Counted from the stretch's first letter, positions 17,946-25,832 are shown. The stretch is 64,000 nt of DNA from Sporosarcina sp. FSL W7-1349 (GCF_038003045.1 NZ_JBBOOK010000001.1:1674001-1738000); one strand, 5' to 3'. Notes: a model not told the origin generated them from the sequence alone. Made by a program: numbers and translations.

Positions 17946-18006
17946 CCCTTCACTATTTTGTTCACTGAGCTCCTATAACTTTATTAAAAAGAAGAACAGT
18001 GAAGGG
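17946..18006 (-). promoter_or_regulatory. Inverted repeat that would mask the TSUP gene's ribosome binding site
   Basis: In the minus-strand transcript CCCTTCACTGTTC near 18006-17994 can pair with the later GAAC....AGTGAAGGG that ends at 17946. The 3' arm contains the AAGGGAG Shine-Dalgarno of the TSUP gene. The nine end pairs are perfect. A conditional fold here would switch translation. Loop of about 40 nt; no known riboswitch class recognised. Confidence 0.4.
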
Positions 18007-18056
18007 TCCACTATTTCCCAACTATCAAGGCCCGTTAACATCACTTTGACTGGTAT

Positions 18057-18529
18057 TCAATTTTTTAAAGTTTGATTATTTGAAGGAGACTTTTTCAATG
18101 CCACAAATAAAATCATCGCAATAATACAAGTAGTACCAACCCATTGAAAAAAACCAAAAGGTTCTCTTAACCAAAAGACTGTTGTTAGAACAGCTGCTTA
18201 TGGTTCTAAACTGCCTAAAAGGCTTGTTTCTTTAGGTGAAAGACTTTGTAAACTTTCTATATAAAACCAGAACGCAATCATTGTACCAAATAGTATAACG
18301 AATATTAAGTATAAATAGGCTTCTATTGGTAATCTTGTAAAGTCCATATCCCAAGGTGGTTGAATAAAACTTAATGCAAAACCACCGATAATCATTGCCC
18401 AGCCGACAATGACAAGTGAGTCGAATTGTTTCAGTAAAGGAACGACATATAGAGTATAAAAAGCTAAAGCTATACCAGATAAAACACCCCAAACGATGGC
18501 AGGGGTTGGCGGGGCAATTAAGCCGATCG
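18057..18529 (-). pseudogene. EamA/DMT transporter, 5'-truncated and with internal stop
   Basis: The C-terminal half of a drug/metabolite (EamA) permease: [55 protein letters not shown], then LGSLEP, a TAA stop, and AAVLTTVFWLREPFGFFQWV in the same frame. The stop replaces a codon inside the conserved EP(L)xA motif. The 5' half is missing; homology ends at about 18529, where an AraC fragment in the other orientation begins. Non-functional remnant. Confidence 0.78.
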
Positions 18530-18604
18530 GAATGCTGTCGATACTTCAAACGGACTTTAAAGATAACCCCTTTAAACTATGTAACCGATTATCGAATTCA
18601 AAAA
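18530..18604 (+). pseudogene. AraC-type HTH fragment
   Basis: A 25-codon piece, [20 protein letters not shown] followed by YRIQK, matches the recognition-helix end of AraC/XylS regulators (consensus YFxRxFKxxxGxTPxxYR). There is no start and nothing of the rest of the protein. It abuts the truncated EamA gene and is followed directly by a hairpin, marking a recombination junction. Confidence 0.6.
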
Positions 18605-18607
18605 CAA

Positions 18608-18644
18608 AAAAGGGTTGGAAATCGATTTGATTTCCAACCCTTTT
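18608..18644. terminator. Hairpin at the left border of the IS1182 element
   Basis: Perfect stem AAAAGGGTTGGAAATC with its complement around a 5-nt loop, 60 nt from the transposase stop. It can terminate in both directions; T-runs arise from the stem ends. Confidence 0.65.
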
Positions 18645-18703
18645 CCTGTTTTAAGTGTTTTTTTACGGAAATGAGCCCTACCACTCTTCTATTTTTCTTT
18701 CTA

Positions 18704-20062
18704 TTACGCCGTGGCTGGCGCTTTCCACGTCCAGCTGGCCAACTTCTTAAGATTCAAGGCAGCAAACGTAAGCATCGCTTGCATGGACAATTTTTTTAGC
18801 CCTCGTAGGGTTGTCCATCGCATGCCATGCTTTTCTTTGGCGTCGGCAAAGACACGTTCAATCGTCTCTTTACGCCTCCCGTATATCTCTTTGATCTCAT
18901 GATGATGTCTCAAATCCTCCGCTACATCCAGGTAATCCTGCCAGATATGACGTTGAATGATCTTCTGCTGATTCTTACTTTGAGTGCATTGACTGATCAC
19001 CGGGCACGATGCACAAATGGATGGTGCCGAGGCATACTGACGGTATCCCTCCCTTGTGGTCGTCCTATACGGTAAGACTTGTCCTTCCGGACAGAGATAG
19101 CAGTCATAGTGCTCGTCATAGACATACTCGTGTTTTCGGAAGAAACCCTCCTTGGTCATCGGCCGTTTGTAAGGAAGTGCAGGAAGGATCTGATGTTCAA
19201 TCAGGAAGTTCGCAATCGCGGGCGTCTTGTAGGCTGCATCGGCGGCAACGGCAATTGGCCGCTTCACTTTGTCGATGATCTTCTGTACCAGCGGCTCAAG
19301 CATATGGCTGTCATGGACATTACCTGGAGTGACGATGTTTGCGAGAACAAATCCCTTTTCATCCGTAGCTGCATGGAAGGAATAGGCGAACTGCTTGGTC
19401 CGTTCGTCCTTTACATAGTAGCCACTCTCCGGGTCTGTCGTTGACTCCTTGATCTCTTTATGTTCTTCCTTTTCGAACTTCTCCGGAGGGAACGGTTTCT
19501 TCCCATTCTCTTCTCGGTCCATGTTGAGCTCCTCCTGGAGCTTCTTCTCATATGCCCGGGTCTCTTTCCGAACCACTTTCTTTTGAAACTTGCGCTTGTT
19601 CGCACTCGCTTTCACATGGGTGGAGTCGATAAAGACATGATCCGGGCTAAGAAGCCCACGATCTGCGACCTCCTTCAGCACCCGATAGAAGATCTGTTCA
19701 AATAGATCCGTATCTGTAAAACGGCGAATGTAGTTCTTCCCGAATGTGGAAAAATGGGGCACCTCTGTATGAAAGCCAAAGCCGAGAAACCAGCGGTATG
19801 CCATATTCGTTTCAATTTCTTTGATCGTTTGGCGCATGGATCGTATGCCGAAGGTATATTGGATGAATGTCATTTTGATCAGTACCACCGGGTCGATACT
19901 GGGTCTCCCGATTGTCGAGTACAGGTCTTCCACCAATGGATAGATGAACGCGAAGTCAATGGCTGCATCCAGTTTACGTACCAAATGATCCTGGGGCACC
20001 AACTGTTCAATAGTCAGCATTTCCAACTGTTCTCGTTGGTTCATTTGATTCTTCGTCATCAT
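18704..20062 (-). CDS. IS1182-family transposase
   Basis: 452-residue DDE transposase. It has the N-terminal DUF772-like domain (LDAAIDFAFIYPLVEDLYS, GRPSIDPVVLIKMTFIQYTF) and a DDE domain with HVFIDSTHVKASANK, AVAADAAYKTPAIANFLIEH and the late ERVFADAKEKHGMRW containing the last acidic residue. A CxxC..C cysteine-rich patch (CPEG, CASCPVISQC) is typical. Start is ATG 20062 at 6 nt from GAGGTG; the 50-odd codons upstream run through the repeat at 20095-20223 and are not part of the protein. Full length with no lesions, so potentially mobile. Terminal inverted repeats could not be fixed by eye. Confidence 0.9.
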   Translation of the reverse strand: MMTKNQMNQREQLEMLTIEQLVPQDHLVRKLDAAIDFAFIYPLVEDLYSTIGRPSIDPVVLIKMTFIQYTFGIRSMRQTIKEIETNMAYRWFLGFGFHTEVPHFSTFGKNYIRRFTDTDLFEQIFYRVLKEVADRGLLSPDHVFIDSTHVKASANKRKFQKKVVRKETRAYEKKLQEELNMDREENGKKPFPPEKFEKEEHKEIKESTTDPESGYYVKDERTKQFAYSFHAATDEKGFVLANIVTPGNVHDSHMLEPLVQKIIDKVKRPIAVAADAAYKTPAIANFLIEHQILPALPYKRPMTKEGFFRKHEYVYDEHYDCYLCPEGQVLPYRTTTREGYRQYASAPSICASCPVISQCTQSKNQQKIIQRHIWQDYLDVAEDLRHHHEIKEIYGRRKETIERVFADAKEKHGMRWTTLRGLKKLSMQAMLTFAALNLKKLASWTWKAPATA

Positions 20063-20094
20063 ATCCATCACCTCTGTAAGTTTGAAGGAAAAAC

Positions 20095-20223
20095 TGTTGA
20101 TTGGAGCGGAGGATGGCGACTCCAGCGGGAACAGCACGAGCGGAAGACCCTGGACTGAGCGCAGCGAGGGAAGCGGCTGAAGCCGTGCCCGCGGAAAGCG
20201 TCCATCCGCAGCGGAAATCAACA
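20095..20223. repeat. 129-bp Bacillales dispersed repeat with TGTTGATT/AATCAACA ends
   Basis: Starts TGTTGATTGGAGCGGAGGAT and ends GCAGCGGAAATCAACA; the last 8 bases are the inverse of the first 8. Internal GC-rich stretches (GACTCCAGCGGGAACAGC; GCCCGCGGAAAGCGTC) resemble a repeat I know to be scattered in many Bacillaceae genomes, recalled rather than searched. A decayed right half is at 25043-25090. Confidence 0.6.
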
Positions 20224-20257
20224 TTTCCTAAGATTACTTCCATTGTAAAAGAAAAAA

Positions 20258-20348
20258 GACTGTAGGCAAACTCCAAAATTTCTGGAGTTTGTCTACAGTC
20301 TGAACAAAAAAGGAGATACCGATTCACATATGAATCGGTATCTCCTTT
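20258..20348. terminator. Two consecutive strong hairpins
   Basis: The first (20258-20300) pairs GACTGTAGGCAAACTCCA with TGGAGTTTGTCTACAGTC. The second (20307-20348) pairs AAAAAGGAGATACCGATTC with its complement around ACATAT and is followed by TTTTT. They can shield the insertion sequence from outside transcription. Confidence 0.7.
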
Positions 20349-20440
20349 TTTGTTGTTATTCAATGTTTTTCAACTCATCAACCGAACCCGTTATTTTTTG
20401 TTCTTTTAAATTTGGAATTTGTAGAATCTCTAATTGTTAA

Positions 20441-20635
20441 AAGAGCCCGGAACCACAAAGGTTTTGGACGCTTCTTGAATCCCATACTATTCAATATCGA
20501 AGGTACTACCCTTTGATTTTAAAAGACAAAGTGCATTTACAGTTCGCACGAATCTATACACCGATTGTATTCATCCTCGGGAGCGTTGAAACCATAGATC
20601 ACTACAGACAGAAAAAGCGTCAGTATGGTGAATAA
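20441..20635 (+). pseudogene. Unidentified ORF remnant without a start codon
   Basis: A 64-codon open frame bounded by stops, protein-like in composition: SPEPQRFWTLLESHTIQYRR, then QFARIYTPIVFILGSVETID and HYRQKKRQYGE. There is no ATG, GTG or TTG with a ribosome binding site at its start. It may be the tail of a lost gene. Not recognised. Confidence 0.3.
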
Positions 20636-20680
20636 GTTGTATATGAAAAACTAAAAATTAATTATCCACTTGGTGAGGTA

Positions 20681-20842
20681 CTCATAGGGAAATGTTTTTT
20701 TCGATATGAAACAACATTTCCCTCATCAATTTCGAGATTTTTTGGAGACTTGGAATATCCCCTTACTCCCTCTTTCATCTCTTATTGAATTGGAAGCAAA
20801 TAACCGATCTTTTAATGTGTTGAATTTTTAAATTGTATTAAA
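20681..20842. other. Non-coding spacer with one hairpin
   Basis: GGGAAATGTT near 20688 pairs with AACATTTCCC near 20722, a possible terminator. Nothing else is recognised between the ORF remnant and the small membrane peptide gene. Confidence 0.4.
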
Positions 20843-20875
20843 TGACAGTTAGCTAAGAATGATAGCTAACTGTCA
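20843..20875 (-). terminator. Terminator of the 49-residue membrane peptide gene
   Basis: A perfect 13-bp stem, TGACAGTTAGCTA with its complement, loop of 7. It lies about 50 nt after the stop at 20927 on the minus strand and is followed by an A/T-rich tail. Confidence 0.65.
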
Positions 20876-20926
20876 GTATTTCGTTGCTTAAACTTATTGA
20901 GAAATTGTTCTAGCTGTTGATTACTT

Positions 20927-21076
20927 TTACTGATTTGTTGTGCCTTGATTGCTCATGTTAGATAACTGCGGTATCATATTTTGTAATTGTCCGCCACGCC
21001 CGGTCATTAGGCTATAGGCAGCAGCCCCAATTCCAATGGCCGCTACAATTGGTAATACCTGAATGTTATTCTTCAT
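20927..21076 (-). CDS. Small single-span membrane peptide, 49 residues
   Basis: The peptide reads MKNNIQVLPIVAAIGIGAAA then YSLMTGRGGQLQNMIPQLSN and MSNQGTTNQ. The start ATG is preceded by a clear GGGGTGG at 7 nt, and a terminator follows, so it looks like a real short gene. One transmembrane helix (about residues 8-24) precedes a polar, Gln/Asn-rich tail. It resembles the short DUF3918/YrzQ-like peptides of Bacillales, an uncertain match. Function unknown. Confidence 0.65.
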   Translation of the reverse strand: MKNNIQVLPIVAAIGIGAAAYSLMTGRGGQLQNMIPQLSNMSNQGTTNQ

Positions 21077-21424
21077 TTTGAACCCACCCCTTTCCTTGAT
21101 TGTTTTTTTCCTTAAACATTTATAGCTTGTGTACTACTTTCTGAAATAATCAAGTGATTTTTTTCCATTAATCTGCTTTCGCTGGAATTGCTAATTTATA
21201 CACTTCCATACATTCAAAAAAATAGTCGGAAAGGTCAGGAAGTAAATCAGCAGAAGGGCACTTTTCTAAACCTTTTATAATCAGGATTTTTTGTAGAATG
21301 AGGTTTAAATTCAAATTCTCTTACAAACTTTTTAAATTATAGTAATCTCATTTAAGCCTTTAATTTCATCATTATGCCTCTATATTATTAACAACCGATG
21401 CTTTTCCCGAACATTAACTAGAGT
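21077..21424. other. A/T-rich intergenic spacer
   Basis: About 350 bases with no gene, RNA or repeat that I can recognise between the small membrane peptide and the hydrolase unit. Confidence 0.5.
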
Positions 21425-21461
21425 AAGAAGAGCCCTAGTACAGACGTTAGGGTCTCTTCTT
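21425..21461. terminator. Terminator after the hydrolase gene
   Basis: AAGAAGAG-CCCTA pairs with TAGGG-TCTCTTCTT around a 10-nt loop, about 70 nt beyond the stop of the alpha/beta hydrolase. Confidence 0.65.
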
Positions 21462-21528
21462 GATTGAGCAAAGTGTTTAGATTAAGAACCCTCTGGATAT
21501 CTATGTTTAAAAAACAGGGAGCGACCAT

Positions 21529-22320
21529 TCAATTTTCTCCGTTCTGAGCTCCATGAATAGATACAAACTGCTTAATGAAATTGTTCACCGCCACAGCCGC
21601 CTTTGTAGGAAGCTGATGTTTTTTGTCTCCTATGAGGATGCACTCGTTGACTGGGAGCTTCTCATGTAATAAGTGGGCATAGCGATGAAACGCCTTATCT
21701 TTTTCCCCATACAGCAACAAAACAGGGAGAATGATTTGATCTAAACGGTCCGTACAGTTATAGTGCAAACTGTATCGATAATATTGTTCAATATTTTGGG
21801 CTTTTCCTTTTTTTGCGTTGATATATAAGTCTTTAAACAATTGTCTAGTATTGGAGTTAGTAAAGGAAACGGATACAGCAAGAGCTTTATGTGCCTTCCA
21901 TTCCGCTAGCTTTACCCCTAAATTAATTTTATTTTTTAATGATGAATCCTTTACTTCTGACAGGGCTCCTATAAGAATGCCCCCTAAAGAGCGCTCGGGG
22001 TACGTCAGCAAAAAATCAAGAGCAATGGACCCTCCAGTTGAGTAGCCGCATATGAAAGCTTGATCTATTTTTAAGTGGTCCAATAATTGGCTGATATCAT
22101 GTGAAATTAATGGATAAGTCAATGCTTTTTCTGAAAAAGAGCTGTTTCCATGGCCACGAATGTCAAAGACAATAACTTTGAAACGATTTGATAATTCATT
22201 CACTTGGTAGATAAAATTCATACTTGTGAGTAAGGGAGGATGGATAAACACCACAGGTATTCCTTTGCCTTGAACGTGATAATACAGGTCTACCCCATCT
22301 ATCTTTGTAACTGGCAACAT
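21529..22320 (-). CDS. Alpha/beta-fold hydrolase
   Basis: 263-residue cytoplasmic alpha/beta hydrolase. The oxyanion segment PVVFIHPPLL, the FDIRGHGNSS motif, the nucleophile elbow GYSTGG, a DKAFHRYAHLL acid region (YGEKDKAFH) and a late His in GDKKHQLP make up the Ser-Asp-His triad. Substrate cannot be predicted. The ATG follows GGAGG. It forms a likely two-gene unit with the histidine phosphatase about 43 nt upstream. Confidence 0.83.
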   Translation of the reverse strand: MLPVTKIDGVDLYYHVQGKGIPVVFIHPPLLTSMNFIYQVNELSNRFKVIVFDIRGHGNSSFSEKALTYPLISHDISQLLDHLKIDQAFICGYSTGGSIALDFLLTYPERSLGGILIGALSEVKDSSLKNKINLGVKLAEWKAHKALAVSVSFTNSNTRQLFKDLYINAKKGKAQNIEQYYRYSLHYNCTDRLDQIILPVLLLYGEKDKAFHRYAHLLHEKLPVNECILIGDKKHQLPTKAAVAVNNFIKQFVSIHGAQNGEN

Positions 22321-22362
22321 AATACACCTCCGATATCAGGGAGTTATTTTTTGACGATTTTT

Positions 22363-22893
22363 TCAACCCCAGATTCTCCTCACGTAATAGTTATTATTTT
22401 TCACATTCACTTCGTAGACATCTGGGTGTGATAAGACTGTCCATTTTTTGAGCCCCTGAATGCCATCAATTTGAAACAATAATAGCCCCATCGTATTACG
22501 ATGAGTAACCAGCACGGTGCCGTCAGTCGCTGCTTCAAGCACTTCCATTCCTCTTTTTGCTACTTCTTGGCTTGATTCTCCGCCTGCCATTTTCAAATCC
22601 CTGTCCCGAACAGATTCTTCAAGGCGTTCTAGCCAGTCTTTTAGGTTTTTTGAAAGCAGCCTGTGCTCAGTAAGCCGGTCGTCAATTTCCACTTGCAAGC
22701 CTAGGCTGTCTGCTGTTGGCTGGATGGATTGAATCGTCCTCGTAAAAGGGCTAGAAATAATGTGCTTAATATTCCGCTTCTCAAAAAAGCGCATCAGTTC
22801 TTTCGCTTGTTCTATTCCCTTATCAGTCAGTTCTGCCTGCAGCTCTTGTCCCGTAGCTTGACAATGCCTGACCATATATACTGTTTTGCCCAT
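22363..22893 (-). CDS. Histidine phosphatase (phosphoglycerate mutase-like) family protein
   Basis: 176-residue protein with the phosphohistidine motif VRHCQATG (RHC in place of RHG), SSPFTRTIQSIQ for the second phosphate-binding arginine, ER-type LTEHRLL and the late VTHRNTMG. These place it in branch 1 of the histidine phosphatase superfamily. Substrate not predictable. ATG preceded by AGGAGAG. Its neighbour is the alpha/beta hydrolase. Confidence 0.82.
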   Translation of the reverse strand: MGKTVYMVRHCQATGQELQAELTDKGIEQAKELMRFFEKRNIKHIISSPFTRTIQSIQPTADSLGLQVEIDDRLTEHRLLSKNLKDWLERLEESVRDRDLKMAGGESSQEVAKRGMEVLEAATDGTVLVTHRNTMGLLLFQIDGIQGLKKWTVLSHPDVYEVNVKNNNYYVRRIWG

Positions 22894-23016
22894 TTGTTTC
22901 TCTCCTAGTTACCTTTGCAGATAACGTTACTATTTTTTTCGTTTTCACTATAAGTTTTAACGAAAAATTCTTCGGGTTCAGACCGTTTTACATATAGGTC
23001 CATTTTTAAAATTTTC

Positions 23017-23257
23017 CTACGCCGTTAAGGATTCCTTGTTAATCTCTCCTTCGTCAATTAAATCTATACCTTTTCCCTCTGTATCTAACTCTTTTAGTGA
23101 TTTGAAGAATCAATTGGGCAAAAAGGTCGCCTTCAGATCCCACTCCTGAATGGCATACGGCAGTACCTCATTCATTGTTTCAATGGTCTTCACATATTTT
23201 ATTGCGGGTGTCTAGCTGTGCCACGTTTTCGACTTTTGCTAGCTTTGGTTTGCTCAT
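23017..23257 (-). pseudogene. Frameshifted small gene of unknown function
   Basis: From an ATG at 23257 with a good GAAAGGAG: MSKPKLAKVENVAQLDTRN, then a frameshift into YVKTIETMNEVLPYAIQEWD and LKATFLPN, a stop, and FFKSLKELDTEGKGIDLIDE. Joined, the pieces give about 80 codons of plausible protein. Two lesions make it non-functional. Family not recognised. Confidence 0.5.
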
Positions 23258-23274
23258 TTGATAATTCTCCTTTC

Positions 23275-23306
23275 AAAAAAAAAGCACCTCGAATGAGATG
23301 CTTTTT
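23275..23306. terminator. Short hairpin with flanking A and T runs
   Basis: AGCACCTC pairs with GAGATGCT (one mismatch) between A9 and T5 tracts, upstream of the broken small gene. Confidence 0.5.
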
Positions 23307-23471
23307 CGTAACTATTAATAACCTGAAATCCAATCTCTAATTTCTTTAGCGATTTTCAAAACCTTCGCGGATAATGCGTTGTCTTTTGGAGAGGATTTAA
23401 CCACCACTGTTAACACCTTTGTAGTCCTGTCTATTTAATTTCTGTATTATCAACATTATTACGGATCACGT

Positions 23472-23757
23472 CTATTTTCGTCCCGTGATCAGCGCTGCTT
23501 GCTTTAAAATATCGTTCTTCATCCGAAGCTGCTGATTTTCTTTTCGGAGTCGGAGCAGCTCCTCCTCTTCGGGTGTTCGATTACCCTCTCGTGGAAAGAA
23601 CCCGTGCTTTGCGACTGTTTTACCCATTTATCAAATGCTGAAGCCGTCAACTCGTATTCACGGATAATATCCGCTCTGAGTTTACCATTTTCATAAAGCT
23701 GAACCATTTTTTTTTGAACTCTAGGGTATAGGTTCTTCTTGGTCTTTTTTCGGTCAT
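23472..23757 (-). pseudogene. IS3-family transposase OrfA relic
   Basis: Three frame pieces reconstruct an IS3 OrfA. MTEKRPRRTYTLEFKKK comes first, then MVQLYENGKLRADIIREYEL and TASAFDKWVKQSQSTGSF, then RTPEEEELLRLRKENQQLRM and KNDILKQAALITGRK. The first shift is in an A-run that is one base short, the second near FHERV. The OrfB integrase core is absent. A dead end-fragment of an insertion sequence. Confidence 0.75.
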
Positions 23758-23969
23758 TGCAGTTCTCTTCATTTCTGTTAGCTGTATTCTACAAGACCTT
23801 AATTTTACTGTGCAACAAAGTATAGCCTATCTATGTCTTGTATGTCTTATTCATTATCATTCCAATTACTTACCTTCTGATGTATATAAGACAATCCTAC
23901 TATTTAGTTCTATTGTAGACACCTAGTGACCAAATCAACTAATTGCATTTTAATAACTCTTGTGGTTTA

Positions 23970-23978
23970 TGCTATAAT
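23970..23978 (+). promoter_or_regulatory. Extended -10 promoter upstream of the leader ORF
   Basis: TGCTATAAT is a perfect extended -10 element. No good -35 is needed for this class; TTAATA lies at 17 nt. It sits about 35 nt before the leader peptide ORF of the nucleotidyltransferase gene. Confidence 0.6.
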
Positions 23979-24011
23979 CATTGTAACTTACGAATGGAAG
24001 GAGCATTCCAT

Positions 24012-24056
24012 ATGTGTTGCACATGTTGTCCGGTAGTCGATTCATTTCTTATCTGA
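24012..24056 (+). CDS. 14-residue Cys-rich leader peptide
   Basis: ATG to TGA encodes MCCTCCPVVDSFLI. GGAAGGAG lies 8 nt upstream and an extended -10 promoter lies before that. The stop is 30 nt before the start of the lincosamide nucleotidyltransferase-like gene. The bases around the ribosome binding site can form a small hairpin (TGGAA..TTCCA). The layout is that of a translational attenuator for an antibiotic-resistance gene. Expression is inferred. Confidence 0.5.
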   Translation: MCCTCCPVVDSFLI

Positions 24057-24085
24057 GGAAGAACTATAGATAAGGAGTGTTCAAT

Positions 24086-24889
24086 TTGTTAATTCAAAAG
24101 AAAATCATTCAGGATGTTAAAAATAAATGCCTTCAAGATCATGCGGTCTCCGCCTGTATGATGTATGGATCATTCACCAAGAATGAAGGAGACCCTTTTT
24201 CAGATGTCGAGTTTTATCTGTTCATTGATAATGAATCCATGAATCATTTCAATTCAAGACAATGGATTTCTGAAGTACATCCTGTGGACTTACTATTTTT
24301 CAATGAATATGGAACCCAGGTAGCCATATTTTCAAATATGATCCGTGGTGAATTTCATTTTCTCACTGTGTCTGAAATGGATATTGTCAAAAGTTTTAAA
24401 CCGACAGGCGTTTTTCCGGATACCGAGTCTATGTTTTTGTATGACTCAACAGGTCGTTTAAAGTCCTTGCTAGAGCAGCTAGAAGGACCAGGGCCAGATC
24501 GGATGACGGATGAAAATGTAAACTTCACTTTCAATAACTTTGTGAATGCATGGGTACTAGGTCTGAATGTGATGAGAAGAGGCGAGTTGGCTCGTTCGCT
24601 AGAGGTTTTAACCCAAGTACAAAAATATGTATTGCAATTGATCAGAGTAAAAGAAGAATCTGTGGAACGTTGGGTAAATAGCACAAAGAATGTAGAGTCA
24701 GATATAAGTTGCGAATCTTATCGTGATTTCGTTTCAATCACATCAAAACTTGAAGTGAACGAACTGCGGAATGCTTATACGAATGCCTTAAACGTAGTCC
24801 AAGGATTATATAATACATTAGTTGTTTCCTACGTGACAGATGTTGACGATACTTTCATTAGAAAGCTTTACAACTATCTGGATAAATAA
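24086..24889 (+). CDS. Lnu(B)-like lincosamide nucleotidyltransferase
   Basis: 267 residues from TTG 24086, the same length as Lnu(B). AAGGAG lies 8 nt upstream; a GTG at 24077 is too close to it. The nucleotidyltransferase motif CMMYGSFTKNEGDPFSDVEF contains the GS and DxE metal ligands. IRGEFHFLTVSEMDIVKSFK, LNVMRRGELARSLEVL and QLIRVKEE parallel Lnu(B) as I recall it. Lnu enzymes add AMP to lincosamides in the cytoplasm. Amino-acid divergence from the clinical enzyme seems large, so activity on lincomycin is inference. Located among insertion-sequence relics, so probably acquired. Confidence 0.8.
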   Translation: MLIQKKIIQDVKNKCLQDHAVSACMMYGSFTKNEGDPFSDVEFYLFIDNESMNHFNSRQWISEVHPVDLLFFNEYGTQVAIFSNMIRGEFHFLTVSEMDIVKSFKPTGVFPDTESMFLYDSTGRLKSLLEQLEGPGPDRMTDENVNFTFNNFVNAWVLGLNVMRRGELARSLEVLTQVQKYVLQLIRVKEESVERWVNSTKNVESDISCESYRDFVSITSKLEVNELRNAYTNALNVVQGLYNTLVVSYVTDVDDTFIRKLYNYLDK

Positions 24890-24900
24890 AAGTTGCATTA

Positions 24901-24934
24901 AAGTACACTGTTTTGAGAACTGAGCAGTGTACTT
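24901..24934 (+). terminator. Terminator of the nucleotidyltransferase gene
   Basis: AAGTACACTG pairs with CAGTGTACTT, followed by CTTTCT. It is 12 nt after the stop codon. Confidence 0.75.
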
Positions 24935-25042
24935 CTTTCTATACCATTGTTATCTTTATTTCCAGTTACCCAGCTATTATTATGTTTTCAATTACAACCG
25001 GAAGTGAAGCTTGATTGAATATCCTTTAATTCTTTGATCCTC

Positions 25043-25090
25043 CCGAAGCCATGCCCGCTGAAAGCGTCAGCCTGGAAAAGAAAGCAACGG
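25043..25090. repeat. Decayed partial copy of the 20095-20223 repeat
   Basis: CCGAAGCCATGCCCGCTGAA then AGCGTCAGCCTGGAAAAG and AAAGCAAC align with the right half of the repeat upstream of the IS1182 transposase. Several substitutions. Marks an old insertion. Confidence 0.5.
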
Positions 25091-25132
25091 TACGCAGGGT
25101 TCACCTGGTTTCGCTCCATATGATGAGAAAAA

Positions 25133-25175
25133 GGCTGTCACAGCAAGTCAGTTTTCACTGACTTGCTGGACAGCC
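25133..25175. terminator. Long near-perfect hairpin
   Basis: GGCTGTC-A-CAGCAAGTCAG pairs with CTGACTTGCTG-GACAGCC around a 6-nt loop, with one bulged base. Possibly the end structure of a lost insertion sequence. Confidence 0.6.
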
Positions 25176-25227
25176 CCTTCCCAGGACTGTTCGACTTTCC
25201 TTCACTTCTACTACAAAATAATATTTT

Positions 25228-25428
25228 TCAACCAATTCTCCTTGTAATTTTTACTTGCTTCACGTTCACCCGTTTCCCTGTCTTATAATCTTCGTACCAG
25301 AACTTGACCTCCTTGCCATCATATTCAACAATGCGATATTCGGCGATGGCTGGTCTCGCCAAGTACCTACCCATGTATTTGGCTGCTCCTTTGGCATCCT
25401 TCATTTTCATTACGGGCTTACTAAACAC
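25228..25428 (-). pseudogene. IS91-family transposase fragment
   Basis: A 60-residue piece: KMKDAKGAAKYMGRYLARPA, IAEYRIVEYDGKEVKFWYED and YKTGKRVNVK match the region after the catalytic tyrosines of IS91/IS801-type (Y2) transposases. Both ends are missing; the upstream side abuts an IS110 fragment in the other orientation. Confidence 0.75.
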
Positions 25429-25647
25429 CTAAGAAAATTACTTTATATTGTCATTCAAAATATGATTAGGTTAAGACGTTTTGGGCAAAACCACATCGTT
25501 GACTATTATGACAAATTGAAAAAGCAACCCTATAACAAATGCCATATGGTCGCTTCCAACGCATGTGTAAACAAGTTGTTGAAGACGATCTTCTTTCTCG
25601 TTACACATAATCTGAACTATGAATACAGGTTAGCCGCCAACTCATAG
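25413..25647 (+). pseudogene. IS110-family transposase C-terminal fragment
   Basis: LRKLLYIVIQNMIRLRRFGQ, then VDYYDKLKKQPYNKCHMVAS and NACVNKLLKTIFFLVTHNLN match the C-terminal Transposase_20 end of IS110-type transposases. The N-terminal DEDD domain is gone. Its 5' edge overlaps the IS91 relic's edge, indicating one element inserted into or recombined with the other. Confidence 0.7.
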
Positions 25648-25832
25648 TACATCAACATTTTAGAATACGCACACACCTAGTGAAAAAATTCAAATTCAAC
25701 AGGTTTATTTAGTATACGCAAAAAAGCTAATATCACTAGATTTCTACTCGCCCGAGTCTATATATTTTCTATTCACAAATAAAGTGCGTAAAACCACTTG
25801 AAATAAGAACGCACTCCGAAGGATGCTGAAGT

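Larger units (their letters stand above)
18608..20300 (-). mobile_element. IS1182-family insertion sequence, approximate limits
   Basis: The transposase and flanking strong hairpins (18608-18644 and 20258-20300) define an element of about 1.7 kb, the usual IS1182 size. Boundaries are estimates. The left side cuts into an AraC remnant. A 129-bp dispersed repeat with TGTTGATT ends lies just upstream of the transposase. Confidence 0.55.
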
